Positions 36,626-49,215 of a stretch of DNA of 64,000 nucleotides are shown in pieces. Made by a program: the position numbers and the translations under genes. The stretch comes from Nematostella vectensis (lineage: Eukaryota > Cnidaria > Anthozoa > Actiniaria > Edwardsiidae): positions 1,178,001 through 1,242,000 of the forward strand of contig NC_064045.1 in NCBI RefSeq assembly GCF_932526225.1, written 5' to 3'. How positions within the stretch are numbered: the stretch's first letter is position 1; each line of letters starts with the position of its first letter. The notes beneath the pieces were generated by a model. The model had not been told where the DNA came from. It made no database searches and worked only from the letters and a program-made list of their open reading frames with translations.

Positions 36626-37540
36626 TTTAAAAATTCATACTGCTAGTTTTGCCGCTGTTAATTTAACATATACCATTGTCTGGTCTTGCAAATAAATAAT
36701 AAGAGATACTTTATACATTTCAATATATACAGAAATACTTTATATATTAATATAATATAAGAGTCTCCAGAGGGACTTTGAAGGCTGTTCCAAAACTGTG
36801 CTTATTATACATGTACGACCTACTTTGGGTTTAGAAGTTTGTGAGAAGTCATTGAATATCTTATTCGGTTTTGATTCTCTGGTGTACTGACTAGTCCTGG
36901 TGGAGGTGCTAATGGCCAGATTAGAAGAGTTCTGGGCTCTTGTCAAAGTCGTATTCGTTTTTTTATTTTTCGGTGTTTTGAATAGTCCACATGGTGTTCT
37001 TTGTTAAAGGGAAGTCTCAAAACTTCTGGGTTGGACCGCATATGGTACTTCTAAGAGCCTCTCGAGAGAACCAGCCTTATCTAGATTTTTTTGGTCCGTC
37101 CTGTCACGCCCAGGGCATGCACAAACACGTGTGGGCCGCACCCACCATCACTTTTGTAATGGTCCCTCTTCCTTATCACAAGTCTGGTACTCTTAACATT
37201 ATGTGGTGTCACGGAGTAATGTTAAAGCGTCTTTTGTTTTCATTTTATATTGAAACCTGTGTCAACAGGTGTAAAGTGTATTAACACTAGCTTTACACCT
37301 GTAAAATATCAGCAACTATCTGTGATAGAAGTGGCTGGCGTAATAACAGCTTGGCTTGCTTGAATCTCTGCCTTGTATTTGGCTAGAACTAGTTCTTTGA
37401 TCTCGAACGGGTAAAGGGGCCCATGCAGGTTATTTTTTTTCACGATATACACCTTATAATTATAATTGATGTCCATCGCAATCCCTGCTTCCTAAAGTTA
37501 GAGCCTAGTGCACCACTGGAGTCCAATGGACTCCGTGAAA
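36626..37540 (+). repeat. Monomer 35, type A
   Basis: 915 bp with the 16-bp deletion. Last of the GTCACGGAG group. Confidence 0.93.
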
Positions 37541-38469
37541 TTTAAAAATGCATACCGCTAGTTTTGCCGCTGTTAATTTATCATATACCATTGTCTGGTC
37601 TCGCAAATAAATAATAAGAGATACATTATATATTTCAATATATACAGAAATACTTTATATGTTAATATAATATAAGAGTCTCCAGAGGGACTTTGAAGGC
37701 TGTTCCAAAACTGTGCTTATTATACATGTACGACCTACTTTGGGTTTAGAAGTTTGTGAGAAGTCATTGAATATCTTATTCGGTTTTGATTCTCTGGTGT
37801 ACTGACTAGTCCTGGTGCAGGTGCCAATGGCCAGATTAGAAGAGTTCTGGGCTCTTGTCAAAGTCGTATTCGTTTTTTATTTTTCGGTGTATTGAATAGT
37901 CCACATGGTGTTCTTTGTTGAAGGGAAGTCTCAAAACTTCTGGGTTGGACCGCATATGGTACTTCTAAGAGCCTCTCGAGAGAACCAGCCTTATCTAGAT
38001 TTTTTTGGTCCGTCCTGTCACGCCCAGGGCATGCACAAACACGTGTGGGCCGCACCCACCATCACTTTTGTAATGGTCCCTCTTCCTTATCACAAGTCTG
38101 CTACTCAAAACATTATGTGGTGTCATGAAGTAATGTACTCTTACATGAGAGAGAAAGCGTCTTTTGTCTTAATTTTATATTGAAACCTGTGTCAACAGGT
38201 GTAAAGTGTATTAACACTAGCTTTACACCTATAAAATATCAACAACTATCTGTGATAGAAGTGGCTGGCGTAATGACAGCTTGGCTTGCTTGAATCTGTC
38301 TTGTATTTGGCTAGAACTAGTTCTTTGATCTCGAACGGGTAAAGAGGCCCATGCAGGTTATTTTTTTTTCACGATATACACCTTATAATTATAATTGATG
38401 TCCATCGCAATCCCTGCTTCCTAAAGTTAGAGCCTAGTGCACCACTGGAGTCTAATGGACTCCGAGAAA
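37541..38469 (+). repeat. Monomer 36, type L
   Basis: Starts a block L-G2-H-F-J-K that recurs at 45697 with an offset of 8,156-8,157 bp. Confidence 0.93.
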
Positions 38470-39396
38470 TTTAAAAATGCATACTGCTAGTTTTGCCGCT
38501 GTTAATTTATCATATACCATTGTCTGGTCTCGCAAATAAATAATAAGAGATACATTATATATTTCAATATATACAGAAATACTTTATATATTAATATAAT
38601 ATAAGAGTCTCCAGAGGGACTTTGAAGGCTGTTCCAAAACTGTGCTTATTATACATGTACGACCTACTTTGGGTTTAGAAGTTTGTGAGAAGTCATTGAA
38701 TATCTTATTCGGTTTTGATTCTCTGGTTACTGACAAGTCCTGGTGCAGGTGCCAATGACCAGATTAGAAGAGTTCTGGGCTCTTGTCAAAGTCGTATTCG
38801 TTTTTTATTTTTCGGTGTATTGAATAGTCCACATGGTGTTCTTTGTTAAAGGGAAGTCTCAAAACTTCTGGGTTGGACCGCATATGGTACTTCTAAGAGC
38901 CTCTCGAGAGAACCAGCCTTATCTAGATTTTTTTGGTCTGTCCTGTCACGCCCAGGGCATGCACAAACACGTGTGGGCCGCACCCACCTTCACTTTTGTA
39001 ATGGTCCCTCTTCCTTATCACAAGTCTGGTACTCTTAACATTATGTGGTGTCATGGAGTAATGTACTCTTACATGAGAGAGAAAGCGTCTTTTGTTTTAA
39101 TTTTATATTGAAACCTGTGTCAACAGGTGTAAAGTGTATTAACACTAGCTTTACACCTATAAAATATCAACAACTATCTGTGATAGAAGTGGCTGGCGTA
39201 ATGACAGCTTGGCTTGCTTGAATCTGCCTTGTATTTGGCTAGAACTAGTTCTTTGATCTCGAACGGGTAAAGGGGCCCATGCAGGTTATTTTTTTTCACG
39301 ATATACACCTTATAATTATAATTGATGTCCATCGCAATCCCTGCTTCCTAAAGTTAGAGCCTAGTGCACCACTGGAGTCCAATGGACTCCGAGAAA
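38470..39396 (+). repeat. Monomer 37, type G2
   Basis: Has CAATGACCAG and GGTCTGTCC. Corresponds to monomers 29 and 45. Confidence 0.93.
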
Positions 39397-39788
39397 TTTA
39401 AAAATGCATACTGCTAGTTTTGCCGCTGTTCATTTAACGTATACCATTGTCTGGTCTCGCAAATAAATAATAAGAGATACTTTATAAATTTCAATATATA
39501 CAGAAATACTTTATATATAAATATAATATAAGAGTCGCCAGAGGGACCTTGAAGGCTTATCCAAAAATGTGCTTATTATACATGTACGACCTACTTTGGG
39601 TTTAGAAGTTTGTGAGAAGTCATTGAATATCTTATTCGGTTTTGATTCTCTGGTGTACTGACTAGTCCTGGTGCAGGTGCCAATGGCAAGATTAGAAGAA
39701 TTCTGGGCTCTTGTCAAAGTCGTATTCGTTTTTTATTTTTCGGTGTATTGAATAGTCCACATAGTGTTCTTTGTTGAAGGGAAGTCTC

Positions 39789-40346
39789 GAGATCAAGAAG
39801 AAAGCGAACAGGGTGCTAAACATTCTCCAGAGGAACTTATCATCATGTCCTGCTGAGGTCAAGGAGAAGGCCTACATTAGTCTTGTGCGTCCTGTAGCTG
39901 AATATGCCTCCCCAGCGTGGTCTCCACACACTCAAAAGGACATCAACTGTGTTGAGTCAATTCAACGCCGCGCTGCCCGCTTTGTCACAAACGATTATCG
40001 TAGAGATAGTAGTGTTTCAAACATGATTGCCCAATTAGGATGGCAATCGTTACAAAATCGTAGAGTGGTAAATGATATTTCTTTATTTTACAATGTTAAT
40101 TTTCATCACGTAAACATTGACTTTCCCACTGACATTAAGCTGAGACACTTCAATTATGCTACTAGGGCTAGTGCCCGTAATTGTTTCCACTTTGACAATC
40201 CAACACCAGCAGTAAATTGTTACAAGTTTTCGTTCTATGTAAGATCTGTTCCAGTTTGGAACTCACTGTCTCAATCATGCTTTAACAATATATCAACTGT
40301 AACACAATTTCGTGCGGCCTTGCCTAGCGAGCTAATCCTGCAATGA
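39789..40346 (+). pseudogene. LINE RT C-terminal fragment, copy 8
   Basis: Translation is identical to copy 1, with the long T run downstream. Confidence 0.88.
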
Positions 40347-40520
40347 TGGTATGCCTTATTTATTTGTTTTTAATGTGTTTTTTTGTGTATCATTATTATT
40401 ACTTGATTGTACTGTTTATTTATGTATTTTTTTTTTTTTTTTTTTTCGTTCGTACTGGTCGTCGACCGCTCATTGCCGGATTAGCTTGCTAGGGGCAAAT
40501 ATCCTAATTAAAGATTAAAG
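39789..40520 (+). mobile_element. LINE fragment, copy 8, long T run
   Basis: 732 bp. The counterpart of copy 6 in the 8,868-bp duplication. Confidence 0.92.
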
Positions 40521-41059
40521 AAAACTTCTGGGTTGGACCGCATATGGTACTTCTAAGAGCCTTTCGAGAGAACAAGCCTTATCTAGATTTTTTTGGTTCG
40601 TCCTGTCACGCCCAGGGCATGCACAAACACGTGTGGGCCTCACCCCCCATCACTTTTGTAATGGTCCCTCTTCCTTATCACAAGTCTGCTACTCATAACA
40701 TTATGTGGTGTCATGGAGTAATGTACTCTTACATGAGAGAGAAAGCGTCTTTTGTTTTAATTTTATATTGAAACCTGAGTCAACAGGTGTAAAGTGTATT
40801 AACACTAGCTTTACACCTGTAAAAAATCAGCAACTATCTGTGCTAGAAGTGGCTGGCGTAATGACAGCTTGGCTTGCTTGAATCTCTGCCTTGTATTTGG
40901 ATAGAACTAGTTCTTTGATCTCGAACGGGTAAAGGGGCCCATGCAGGTTATTTTTTTTTCACGATATACACCTTATAATTATAATTGATGTCCATCGCAA
41001 TCCCTGCTTCCTAAAGTTAGAGCCTAGTGCACCACTGGAGTCCAATGGACTCCGAGAAA

Positions 41060-41987
41060 TTTAAAAATTCATACTGCTAGTTTTGCCGCTTTTAATTTAA
41101 CATATACCATTGTCTGGTCTTGCAAATAAATAATAAGAGATACTTTATACATTTCAATATATACAGAAATACTTTATATATTAATATAATATAAGAGTCT
41201 CCAGAGGGACTTTGAAGGCTGTTCCAAAAATGTGCTTATTATAAATGTACGACCTACTTTGGGTTTAGAAGTTTGTGAGAAGTCATTGAATATCTTATTC
41301 GGTTTTGATTTATCTGGTTACTGACAAGTCCTGGTGCAGGTGCCAATGGCCAGATTAGAAGAGTTCTGGGCTCTTGTCAAAGTCGTATTCGTTTTTTATT
41401 TTTCGGTGTATTGAATAGTCCACATGGTGTTCTTTGTTAAAGGGAAGTCTCAAAACTTCTGGGTTGGACCGCATATGGTACTTCTATGAGCCTCTCGAGA
41501 GAACCAGCCTTATCTAGATTTTTTTGGTCAGTCCTGTCACGCCCAGGGCATGCACAAACACGTGTGGGCCGCACCCACCATCACTTTTGTAATGGTCCCT
41601 CTTCCTTATCACAAGTCTGGTACTCTTAACATTATGTGGTGTCATGGAGTAATGTACTCTTACATGAGAGAGAAAGCGTCTTTTGTTTTAATTTTATATT
41701 GAAACCCGTGTCAACAGGTGTAAAGTGTATTAACACTAGCTTTACACCTATAAAATATCAACGACTATCTGTGATAGAAGTGGCTGGCGTAATGACAGCT
41801 TGGCTTGCTTGAATCTGCCTTGTATTTGGCTAGAACTAGTTCTTTGATCTCGAACGGGTAAAGGGGCCCATGCAGGTTATTTTTTTTCACGATATACACC
41901 TTATAATTATAATTGATGTCCATCGCAATCCCTGCTTCCTAAAGTTAGTGCCTAGTGCACCACTGGAGTCCAATGGACTCCGAGAAA
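41060..41987 (+). repeat. Monomer 39, type F, ORF interrupted
   Basis: F lineage with TTATTATAAATG, GAAACCCGTGTC and AAGTTAGTGCC. It has GGTTACTGACAAG in place of the F-type GGTGTACTGACTAG, a possible conversion tract. A change at 41487 gives a TGA at 41487-41489 in the monomer ORF. Confidence 0.93.
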
Positions 41988-42914
41988 TTTAAAAATGCAT
42001 ACTGCTAGTTTTGCCGCTGTTAATTTATCATATACCATTGTCTGGTCTCGCAAATAAATAATAAGAGATACATTATATATTTCAATATATACAGAAATAC
42101 TTTATATATTAATATGATATAAGAGTCTCCAGAGAGACTTTGAAGGCTGTTCCAAAACTGTGCTTATTATACATGTACGACCTACTTTGGGTTTAGAAGT
42201 ATGTGAGAAGTCATTGAATATCTTATTCGGTTTTGATTCTCTGGTTACTGACAAGTCCTGGTGCAGGTGCTAATGGCCAGATTAGAAGAGTTCTGGGCTC
42301 TTGTCAAAGTCGTATTCGTTTTTTTTTTCGGTGTTTTGAATAGTCCACATGGTGTTCTTTGTTGAAGGGAAGTCTCAAAACTTCTGGGTTGGACCGCATG
42401 TGGTACTTCTAAGAGCCTCTCGAGAGAACAAGCCTTATCTAGATTTTTTTGGTCCGTCCTGTCACGCCCAGGGCATGCACAAACACGTGTGGGCACCGAC
42501 CCCTATCACTTTTGTAATGGTCCTTCTTCCCTATCACAAGTCTGCTACTCATAACATTATGTGGTGTCATAGAGTAATGTACTCTAACATGAGAGAGAAA
42601 GCGTCTTTTGTTTTCATTTTATATTGAAACCTGTGTCAACAGGTGTAAAGTGTATTAACACTAGCTTTACACCTGTAAAATATCAGCAACTATCTGTGAT
42701 AGAAGTGGCTGGCGTAATGACAGCTTGGCTTGCTTGAATCTCTGCCTTGTATTTGGCTAGAACTAGTTCTTTGATCTCGAACGGGTAAAGGGGCCCATGC
42801 AGGTTATTTTTTTTCACGATATACACCTCATAATTATAATTGATGTCCATCGCAATCCCTGCTTCCTAAAGTTAGAGCCTAGTGCACCACTGGAGTCCAA
42901 TGGACTCCGTGAAA
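41988..42914 (+). repeat. Monomer 40, type J
   Basis: J subtype with AATATGATATAAG and GTGGCTGGCG, shared with monomer 48. Confidence 0.93.
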
Positions 42915-43841
42915 TTTAAAAATGCATACCGCTAGTTTTGCCGCTGTTAATTTATCATATACCATTGTCTGGTCTCGCAAATAAATAATAAGAGATACAT
43001 TATATATTTCAATATATACAGAAATACTTTATATGTTAATATAATATGAGTCTCCAGAGGGACTTTGAAGGCTGTTCCAAAACTGTGCTTATTATACATG
43101 TACGACCTACTTTGGGTTTAGAAGTTTGTGAGAAGTCATTGAATATCTTATTCGGTTTTGATTCTCTGGTTACTGACAAGTCCTGGTGCAGGTGCCAATG
43201 GCCAGATTAGAAGAATTCTGGGCTCTTGTCAAAGTCGTATTCGGTTTTTATTTTTCGGTGTATTGAATAGTCCACATAGTGTTCTTTGTTGAAGGGAAGT
43301 CTCAAAACTTCTGGGTTGGACCGCATATGGTACTTTTAAGAGCCTCTCGAGAGAACAAGCCTTATCTAGATTTTTTTGGTCCGTCCTGTCACGCCCAGGG
43401 CATGCACAAACACGTGAGGGCACCAACCCCCATCACTTTTGTAATGGTCCTTCTTCCTTATCACAAGTCTGCTACTCATAACATTATGTGGTGTCATGGA
43501 GTAATGTACTCTTACATGAGAGAGAAAGCGTCTTTTGTTTTAATTTTATATTGAAACCTGAGTCAACAGGTGTAAAGTGTATTAACACTAGCTTTACACC
43601 TGTAAAATATCAGCAACTATCTGTGATAGAAGTGGCTGGCGTAAAGACAGCTTGGCTTGCTTGAATCTCTGCCTTGTATTTGGATAGAACTAGTTCTTTG
43701 ATCTCGAACGGGTAAAGGGGCCCATGCAGGTTATTTTTTTTCACGATATACACCTTATAATTATAATTGATGTCCATCGCAATCCCTGCTTCCTAAAGTT
43801 AGAGCCTAGTGCACCACTGGAGTCCAATGGACTCCGTGAAA
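42915..43841 (+). repeat. Monomer 41, type K
   Basis: K subtype with a 2-bp loss (ATAATATGAGTC) and CGTATTCGGTTTTTA. The usual A monomer after K is missing here. Confidence 0.93.
43683..43833 (+). other. Junction that deleted the A monomer between K and L
   Basis: K-type TTGGATAG on the left. On the right is CCGTGAAAT followed by GCATACCGC, which normally follows an A monomer. K and A are alike in the interval, so the breakpoint cannot be placed more closely. Confidence 0.7.
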
Positions 43842-44769
43842 TTTAAAAATGCATACCGCTAGTTTTGCCGCTGTTAATTTATCATATACCATTGTCTGGT
43901 CTCGCAAATAAATAATAAGAGATACATTATATATTTCAATATATACAGAAATACTTTATATGTTAATATAATATAAGAGTCTCCAGAGGGACTTTGAAGG
44001 CTGTTCCAAAACTGTGCTTATTATACATGTACGACCTACTTTGGGTTTAGAAGTTTGTGAGAAGTCATTGAATATCTTATTCGGTTTTGATTCTCTGGTG
44101 TACTGACTAGTCCTGGTGCAGGTGCCAATGGCCAGATTAGAAGAGTTCTGGGCTCTTGTCAAAGTCGTATTCGTTTTTTATTTTTCGGTGTATTGAATAG
44201 TCCACATGGTGTTCTTTGTTGAAGGGAAGTCTCAAAACTTCTGGGTTGGACCGCATATGGTACTTCTAAGAGCCTCTCGAGAGAACCAGCCTTATCTAGA
44301 TTTTTTTGGTCCGTCCTGTCACGCCCAGGGCATGCACAAACACGTGTGGGCCGCACCCACCATCACTTTTGTAATGGTCCCTCTTCCTTATCACAAGTCT
44401 GCTACTCAAAACATTATGTGGTGTCATGAAGTAATGTACTCTTACATGAGAGAGAAAGCGTCTTTTGTCTTAATTTTATATTGAAACCTGTGTCAACAGG
44501 TGTAAAGTGTATTAACACTAGCTTTACACCTATAAAATATCAACAACTATCTGTGATAGAAGTGGCTGGCGTAATGACAGCTTGGCTTGCTTGAATCTGT
44601 CTTGTATTTGGCTAGAACTAGTTCTTTGATCTCGAACGGGTAAAGGGGCCCATGCAGGTTATTTTTTTTCACGATATACACCTCATAATTATAATTGATG
44701 TCCATCGCAATCCCTGCTTCCTAAAGTTAGAGCCTAGTGCACCACTGGAGTCCAATGGACTCCGTGAAA
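43842..44769 (+). repeat. Monomer 42, type L/J chimera
   Basis: L type up to AATCTGTCTTG, then AAAGGGGCCC, CACCTCATAAT and CCGTGAAAT as at a J-K boundary. A crossover lies between about 44598 and 44645. Confidence 0.92.
44598..44645 (+). other. Crossover junction L to J in the K-L duplication
   Basis: AATCTGTCTTG on the left is L-specific. AAAGGGGCCC, then CACCTCATAAT, on the right are J-specific (L has AAAGAGGCCC and CACCTTATAAT). Confidence 0.78.
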
Positions 44770-45696
44770 TTTAAAAATGCATACCGCTAGTTTTGCCGCT
44801 GTTAATTTATCATATACCATTGTCTGGTCTCGCAAATAAATAATAAGAGATACATTATATATTTCAATATATACAGAAATACTTTATATGTTAATATAAT
44901 ATGAGTCTCCAGAGGGACTTTGAAGGCTGTTCCAAAACTGTGCTTATTATACATGTACGACCTACTTTGGGTTTAGAAGTTTGTGAGAAGTCATTGAATA
45001 TCTTATTCGGTTTTGATTCTCTGGTTACTGACAAGTCCTGGTGCAGGTGCCAATGGCCAGATTAGAAGAATTCTGGGCTCTTGTCAAAGTCGTATTCGGT
45101 TTTTATTTTTCGGTGTATTGAATAGTCCACATAGTGTTCTTTGTTGAAGGGAAGTCTCAAAACTTCTGGGTTGGACCGCATATGGTACTTTTAAGAGCCT
45201 CTCGAGAGAACAAGCCTTATCTAGATTTTTTTGGTCCGTCCTGTCACGCCCAGGGCATGCACAAACACGTGAGGGCACCAACCCCCATCACTTTTGTAAT
45301 GGTCCTTCTTCCTTATCACAAGTCTGCTACTCATAACATTATGTGGTGTCATGGAGTAATGTACTCTTACATGAGAGAGAAAGCGTCTTTTGTTTTAATT
45401 TTATATTGAAACCTGAGTCAACAGGTGTAAAGTGTATTAACACTAGCTTTACACCTGTAAAATATCAGCAACTATCTGTGATAGAAGTGGCTGGCGTAAA
45501 GACAGCTTGGCTTGCTTGAATCTCTGCCTTGTATTTGGATAGAACTAGTTCTTTGATCTCGAACGGGTAAAGGGGCCCATGCAGGTTATTTTTTTTCACG
45601 ATATACACCTTATAATTATAATTGATGTCCATCGCAATCCCTGCTTCCTAAAGTTAGAGCCTAGTGCACCACTGGAGTCCAATGGACTCCGTGAAA
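44770..45696 (+). repeat. Monomer 43, type K
   Basis: Second K of the K-L duplication, 1,855 bp after monomer 41, with the same 2-bp loss. Confidence 0.93.
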
Positions 45697-46625
45697 TTTA
45701 AAAATGCATACCGCTAGTTTTGCCGCTGTTAATTTATCATATACCATTGTCTGGTCTCGCAAATAAATAATAAGAGATACATTATATATTTCAATATATA
45801 CAGAAATACTTTATATGTTAATATAATATAAGAGTCTCCAGAGGGACTTTGAAGGCTGTTCCAAAACTGTGCTTATTATACATGTACGACCTACTTTGGG
45901 TTTAGAAGTTTGTGAGAAGTCATTGAATATCTTATTCGGTTTTGATTCTCTGGTGTACTGACTAGTCCTGGTGCAGGTGCCAATGGCCAGATTAGAAGAG
46001 TTCTGGGCTCTTGTCAAAGTCGTATTCGTTTTTTATTTTTCGGTGTATTGAATAGTCCACATGGTGTTCTTTGTTGAAGGGAAGTCTCAAAACTTCTGGG
46101 TTGGACCGCATATGGTACTTCTAAGAGCCTCTCGAGAGAACCAGCCTTATCTAGATTTTTTTGGTCCGTCCTGTCACGCCCAGGGCATGCACAAACACGT
46201 GTGGGCCGCACCCACCATCACTTTTGTAATGGTCCCTCTTCCTTATCACAAGTCTGCTACTCAAAACATTATGTGGTGTCATGAAGTAATGTACTCTTAC
46301 ATGAGAGAGAAAGCGTCTTTTGTCTTAATTTTATATTGAAACCTGTGTCAACAGGTGTAAAGTGTATTAACACTAGCTTTACACCTATAAAATATCAACA
46401 ACTATCTGTGATAGAAGTGGCTGGCGTAATGACAGCTTGGCTTGCTTGAATCTGTCTTGTATTTGGCTAGAACTAGTTCTTTGATCTCGAACGGGTAAAG
46501 AGGCCCATGCAGGTTATTTTTTTTTCACGATATACACCTTATAATTATAATTGATGTCCATCGCAATCCCTGCTTCCTAAAGTTAGAGCCTAGTGCACCA
46601 CTGGAGTCTAATGGACTCCGAGAAA
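45697..46625 (+). repeat. Monomer 44, type L
   Basis: Full L type with AAAGAGGCCC and GGAGTCTAATGG at its 3' side, so it rejoins the normal L-G2 order. Confidence 0.93.
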
Positions 46626-47552
46626 TTTAAAAATGCATACTGCTAGTTTTGCCGCTGTTAATTTATCATATACCATTGTCTGGTCTCGCAAATAAATAAT
46701 AAGAGATACATTATATATTTCAATATATACAGAAATACTTTATATATTAATATAATATAAGAGTCTCCAGAGGGACTTTGAAGGCTGTTCCAAAACTGTG
46801 CTTATTATACATGTACGACCTACTTTGGGTTTAGAAGTTTGTGAGAAGTCATTGAATATCTTATTCGGTTTTGATTCTCTGGTTACTGACAAGTCCTGGT
46901 GCAGGTGCCAATGACCAGATTAGAAGAGTTCTGGGCTCTTGTCAAAGTCGTATTCGTTTTTTATTTTTCGGTGTATTGAATAGTCCACATGGTGTTCTTT
47001 GTTAAAGGGAAGTCTCAAAACTTCTGGGTTGGACCGCATATGGTACTTCTAAGAGCCTCTCGAGAGAACCAGCCTTATCTAGATTTTTTTGGTCTGTCCT
47101 GTCACGCCCAGGGCATGCACAAACACGTGTGGGCCGCACCCACCTTCACTTTTGTAATGGTCCCTCTTCCTTATCACAAGTCTGGTACTCTTAACATTAT
47201 GTGGTGTCATGGAGTAATGTACTCTTACATGAGAGAGAAAGCGTCTTTTGTTTTAATTTTATATTGAAACCTGTGTCAACAGGTGTAAAGTGTATTAACA
47301 CTAGCTTTACACCTATAAAATATCAACAACTATCTGTGATAGAAGTGGCTGGCGTAATGACAGCTTGGCTTGCTTGAATCTGCCTTGTATTTGGCTAGAA
47401 CTAGTTCTTTGATCTCGAACGGGTAAAGGGGCCCATGCAGGTTATTTTTTTTCACGATATACACCTTATAATTATAATTGATGTCCATCGCAATCCCTGC
47501 TTCCTAAAGTTAGAGCCTAGTGCACCACTGGAGTCCAATGGACTCCGAGAAA
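46626..47552 (+). repeat. Monomer 45, type G2
   Basis: Has CAATGACCAG and GGTCTGTCC. Last G2 copy in the window. Confidence 0.93.
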
Positions 47553-47944
47553 TTTAAAAATGCATACTGCTAGTTTTGCCGCTGTTCATTTAACGTATAC
47601 CATTGTCTGGTCTCGCAAATAAATAATAAGAGATACTTTATAAATTTCAATATATACAGAAATACTTTATATATAAATATAATATAAGAGTCGCCAGAGG
47701 GACCTTGAAGGCTTATCCAAAAATGTGCTTATTATACATGTACGACCTACTTTGGGTTTAGAAGTTTGTGAGAAGTCATTGAATATCTTATTCGGTTTTG
47801 ATTCTCTGGTGTACTGACTAGTCCTGGTGCAGGTGCCAATGGCAAGATTAGAAGAATTCTGGGCTCTTGTCAAAGTCGTATTCGTTTTTTATTTTTCGGT
47901 GTATTGAATAGTCCACATAGTGTTCTTTGTTGAAGGGAAGTCTC

Positions 47945-48502
47945 GAGATCAAGAAGAAAGCGAACAGGGTGCTAAACATTCTCCAGAGGAACTTATCATC
48001 ATGTCCTGCTGAGGTCAAGGAGAAGGCCTACATTAGTCTTGTGCGTCCTGTAGCTGAATATGCCTCCCCAGCGTGGTCTCCACACACTCAAAAGGACATC
48101 AACTGTGTTGAGTCAATTCAACGCCGCGCTGCCCGCTTTGTCACAAACGATTATCGTAGAGATAGTAGTGTTTCAAACATGATTGCCCAATTAGGATGGC
48201 AATCGTTACAAAATCGTAGAGTGGTAAATGATATTTCTTTATTTTACAATGTTAATTTTCATCACGTAAACATTGACTTTCCCACTGACATTAAGCTGAG
48301 ACACTTCAATTATGCTACTAGGGCTAGTGCCCGTAATTGTTTCCACTTTGACAATCCAACACCAGCAGTAAATTGTTACAAGTTTTCGTTCTATGTAAGA
48401 TCTGTTCCAGTTTGGAACTCACTGTCTCAATCATGCTTTAACAATATATCAACTGTAACACAATTTCGTGCGGCCTTGCCTAGCGAGCTAATCCTGCAAT
48501 GA
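47945..48502 (+). pseudogene. LINE RT C-terminal fragment, copy 9
   Basis: Translation is identical to copy 1, with the long T run downstream. Confidence 0.88.
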
Positions 48503-48676
48503 TGGTATGCCTTATTTATTTGTTTTTAATGTGTTTTTTTGTGTATCATTATTATTACTTGATTGTACTGTTTATTTATGTATTTTTTTTTTTTTTTTTT
48601 TTCGTTCGTACTGGTCGTCGACCGCTCATTGCCGGATTAGCTTGCTAGGGGCAAATATCCTAATTAAAGATTAAAG
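47945..48676 (+). mobile_element. LINE fragment, copy 9, long T run
   Basis: 732 bp. The last LINE copy in the window, 8,156 bp after copy 8. Confidence 0.92.
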
Positions 48677-49215
48677 AAAACTTCTGGGTTGGACCGCATA
48701 TGGTACTTCTAAGAGCCTTTCGAGAGAACAAGCCTTATCTAGATTTTTTTGGTTCGTCCTGTCACGCCCAGGGCATGCACAAACACGTGTGGGCCTCACC
48801 CCCCATCACTTTTGTAATGGTCCCTCTTCCTTATCACAAGTCTGCTACTCATAACATTATGTGGTGTCATGGAGTAATGTACTCTTACATGAGAGAGAAA
48901 GCGTCTTTTGTTTTAATTTTATATTGAAACCTGAGTCAACAGGTGTAAAGTGTATTAACACTAGCTTTACACCTGTAAAAAATCAGCAACTATCTGTGCT
49001 AGAAGTGGCTGGCGTAATGACAGCTTGGCTTGCTTGAATCTCTGCCTTGTATTTGGATAGAACTAGTTCTTTGATCTCGAACGGGTAAAGGGGCCCATGC
49101 AGGTTATTTTTTTTTCACGATATACACCTTATAATTATAATTGATGTCCATCGCAATCCCTGCTTCCTAAAGTTAGAGCCTAGTGCACCACTGGAGTCCA
49201 ATGGACTCCGAGAAA

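Larger units (their letters stand above)
32016..40883 (+). repeat. 8,868-bp duplicated block, second copy
   Basis: Direct repeat of the preceding block. The join is inside monomer 30, where H-type sequence changes to F-type between 31977 and 32016. Confidence 0.88.
34770..41059 (+). repeat. HOR core copy c: J-K-A-L-G2-H
   Basis: Third copy, offset 8,868 bp from copy b with no net length difference up to the LINE. It ends with a normal H monomer followed by F (monomer 39). Confidence 0.88.
39397..41059 (+). repeat. Monomer 38, type H (LINE-bearing)
   Basis: 1,663 bp. Carries the LINE with the long T run and a full H-type 3' side (AATCTCTGCC, TTGGATAG). Confidence 0.95.
42915..44769 (+). repeat. 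K-L dimer duplication, first copy
   Basis: 1,855 bp. The second monomer is an L/J chimera at its 3' end, marking the crossover that made the duplication. Confidence 0.87.
44770..46625 (+). repeat. K-L dimer duplication, second copy
   Basis: 1,856 bp. Same K subtype and same L translation as the first copy, but with a normal L-type 3' end. Confidence 0.87.
41988..49215 (+). repeat. HOR core copy d, rearranged: J-K-L-K-L-G2-H
   Basis: The A monomer is lost between K and L, and the K-L pair is doubled. Followed by core-type F (monomer 47) and then J-K-A of the next partial core. Confidence 0.87.
47553..49215 (+). repeat. Monomer 46, type H (LINE-bearing)
   Basis: 1,663 bp with the long T run in its LINE. 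It is the last LINE-bearing unit: the remaining 14.8 kb has none. Confidence 0.95.
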
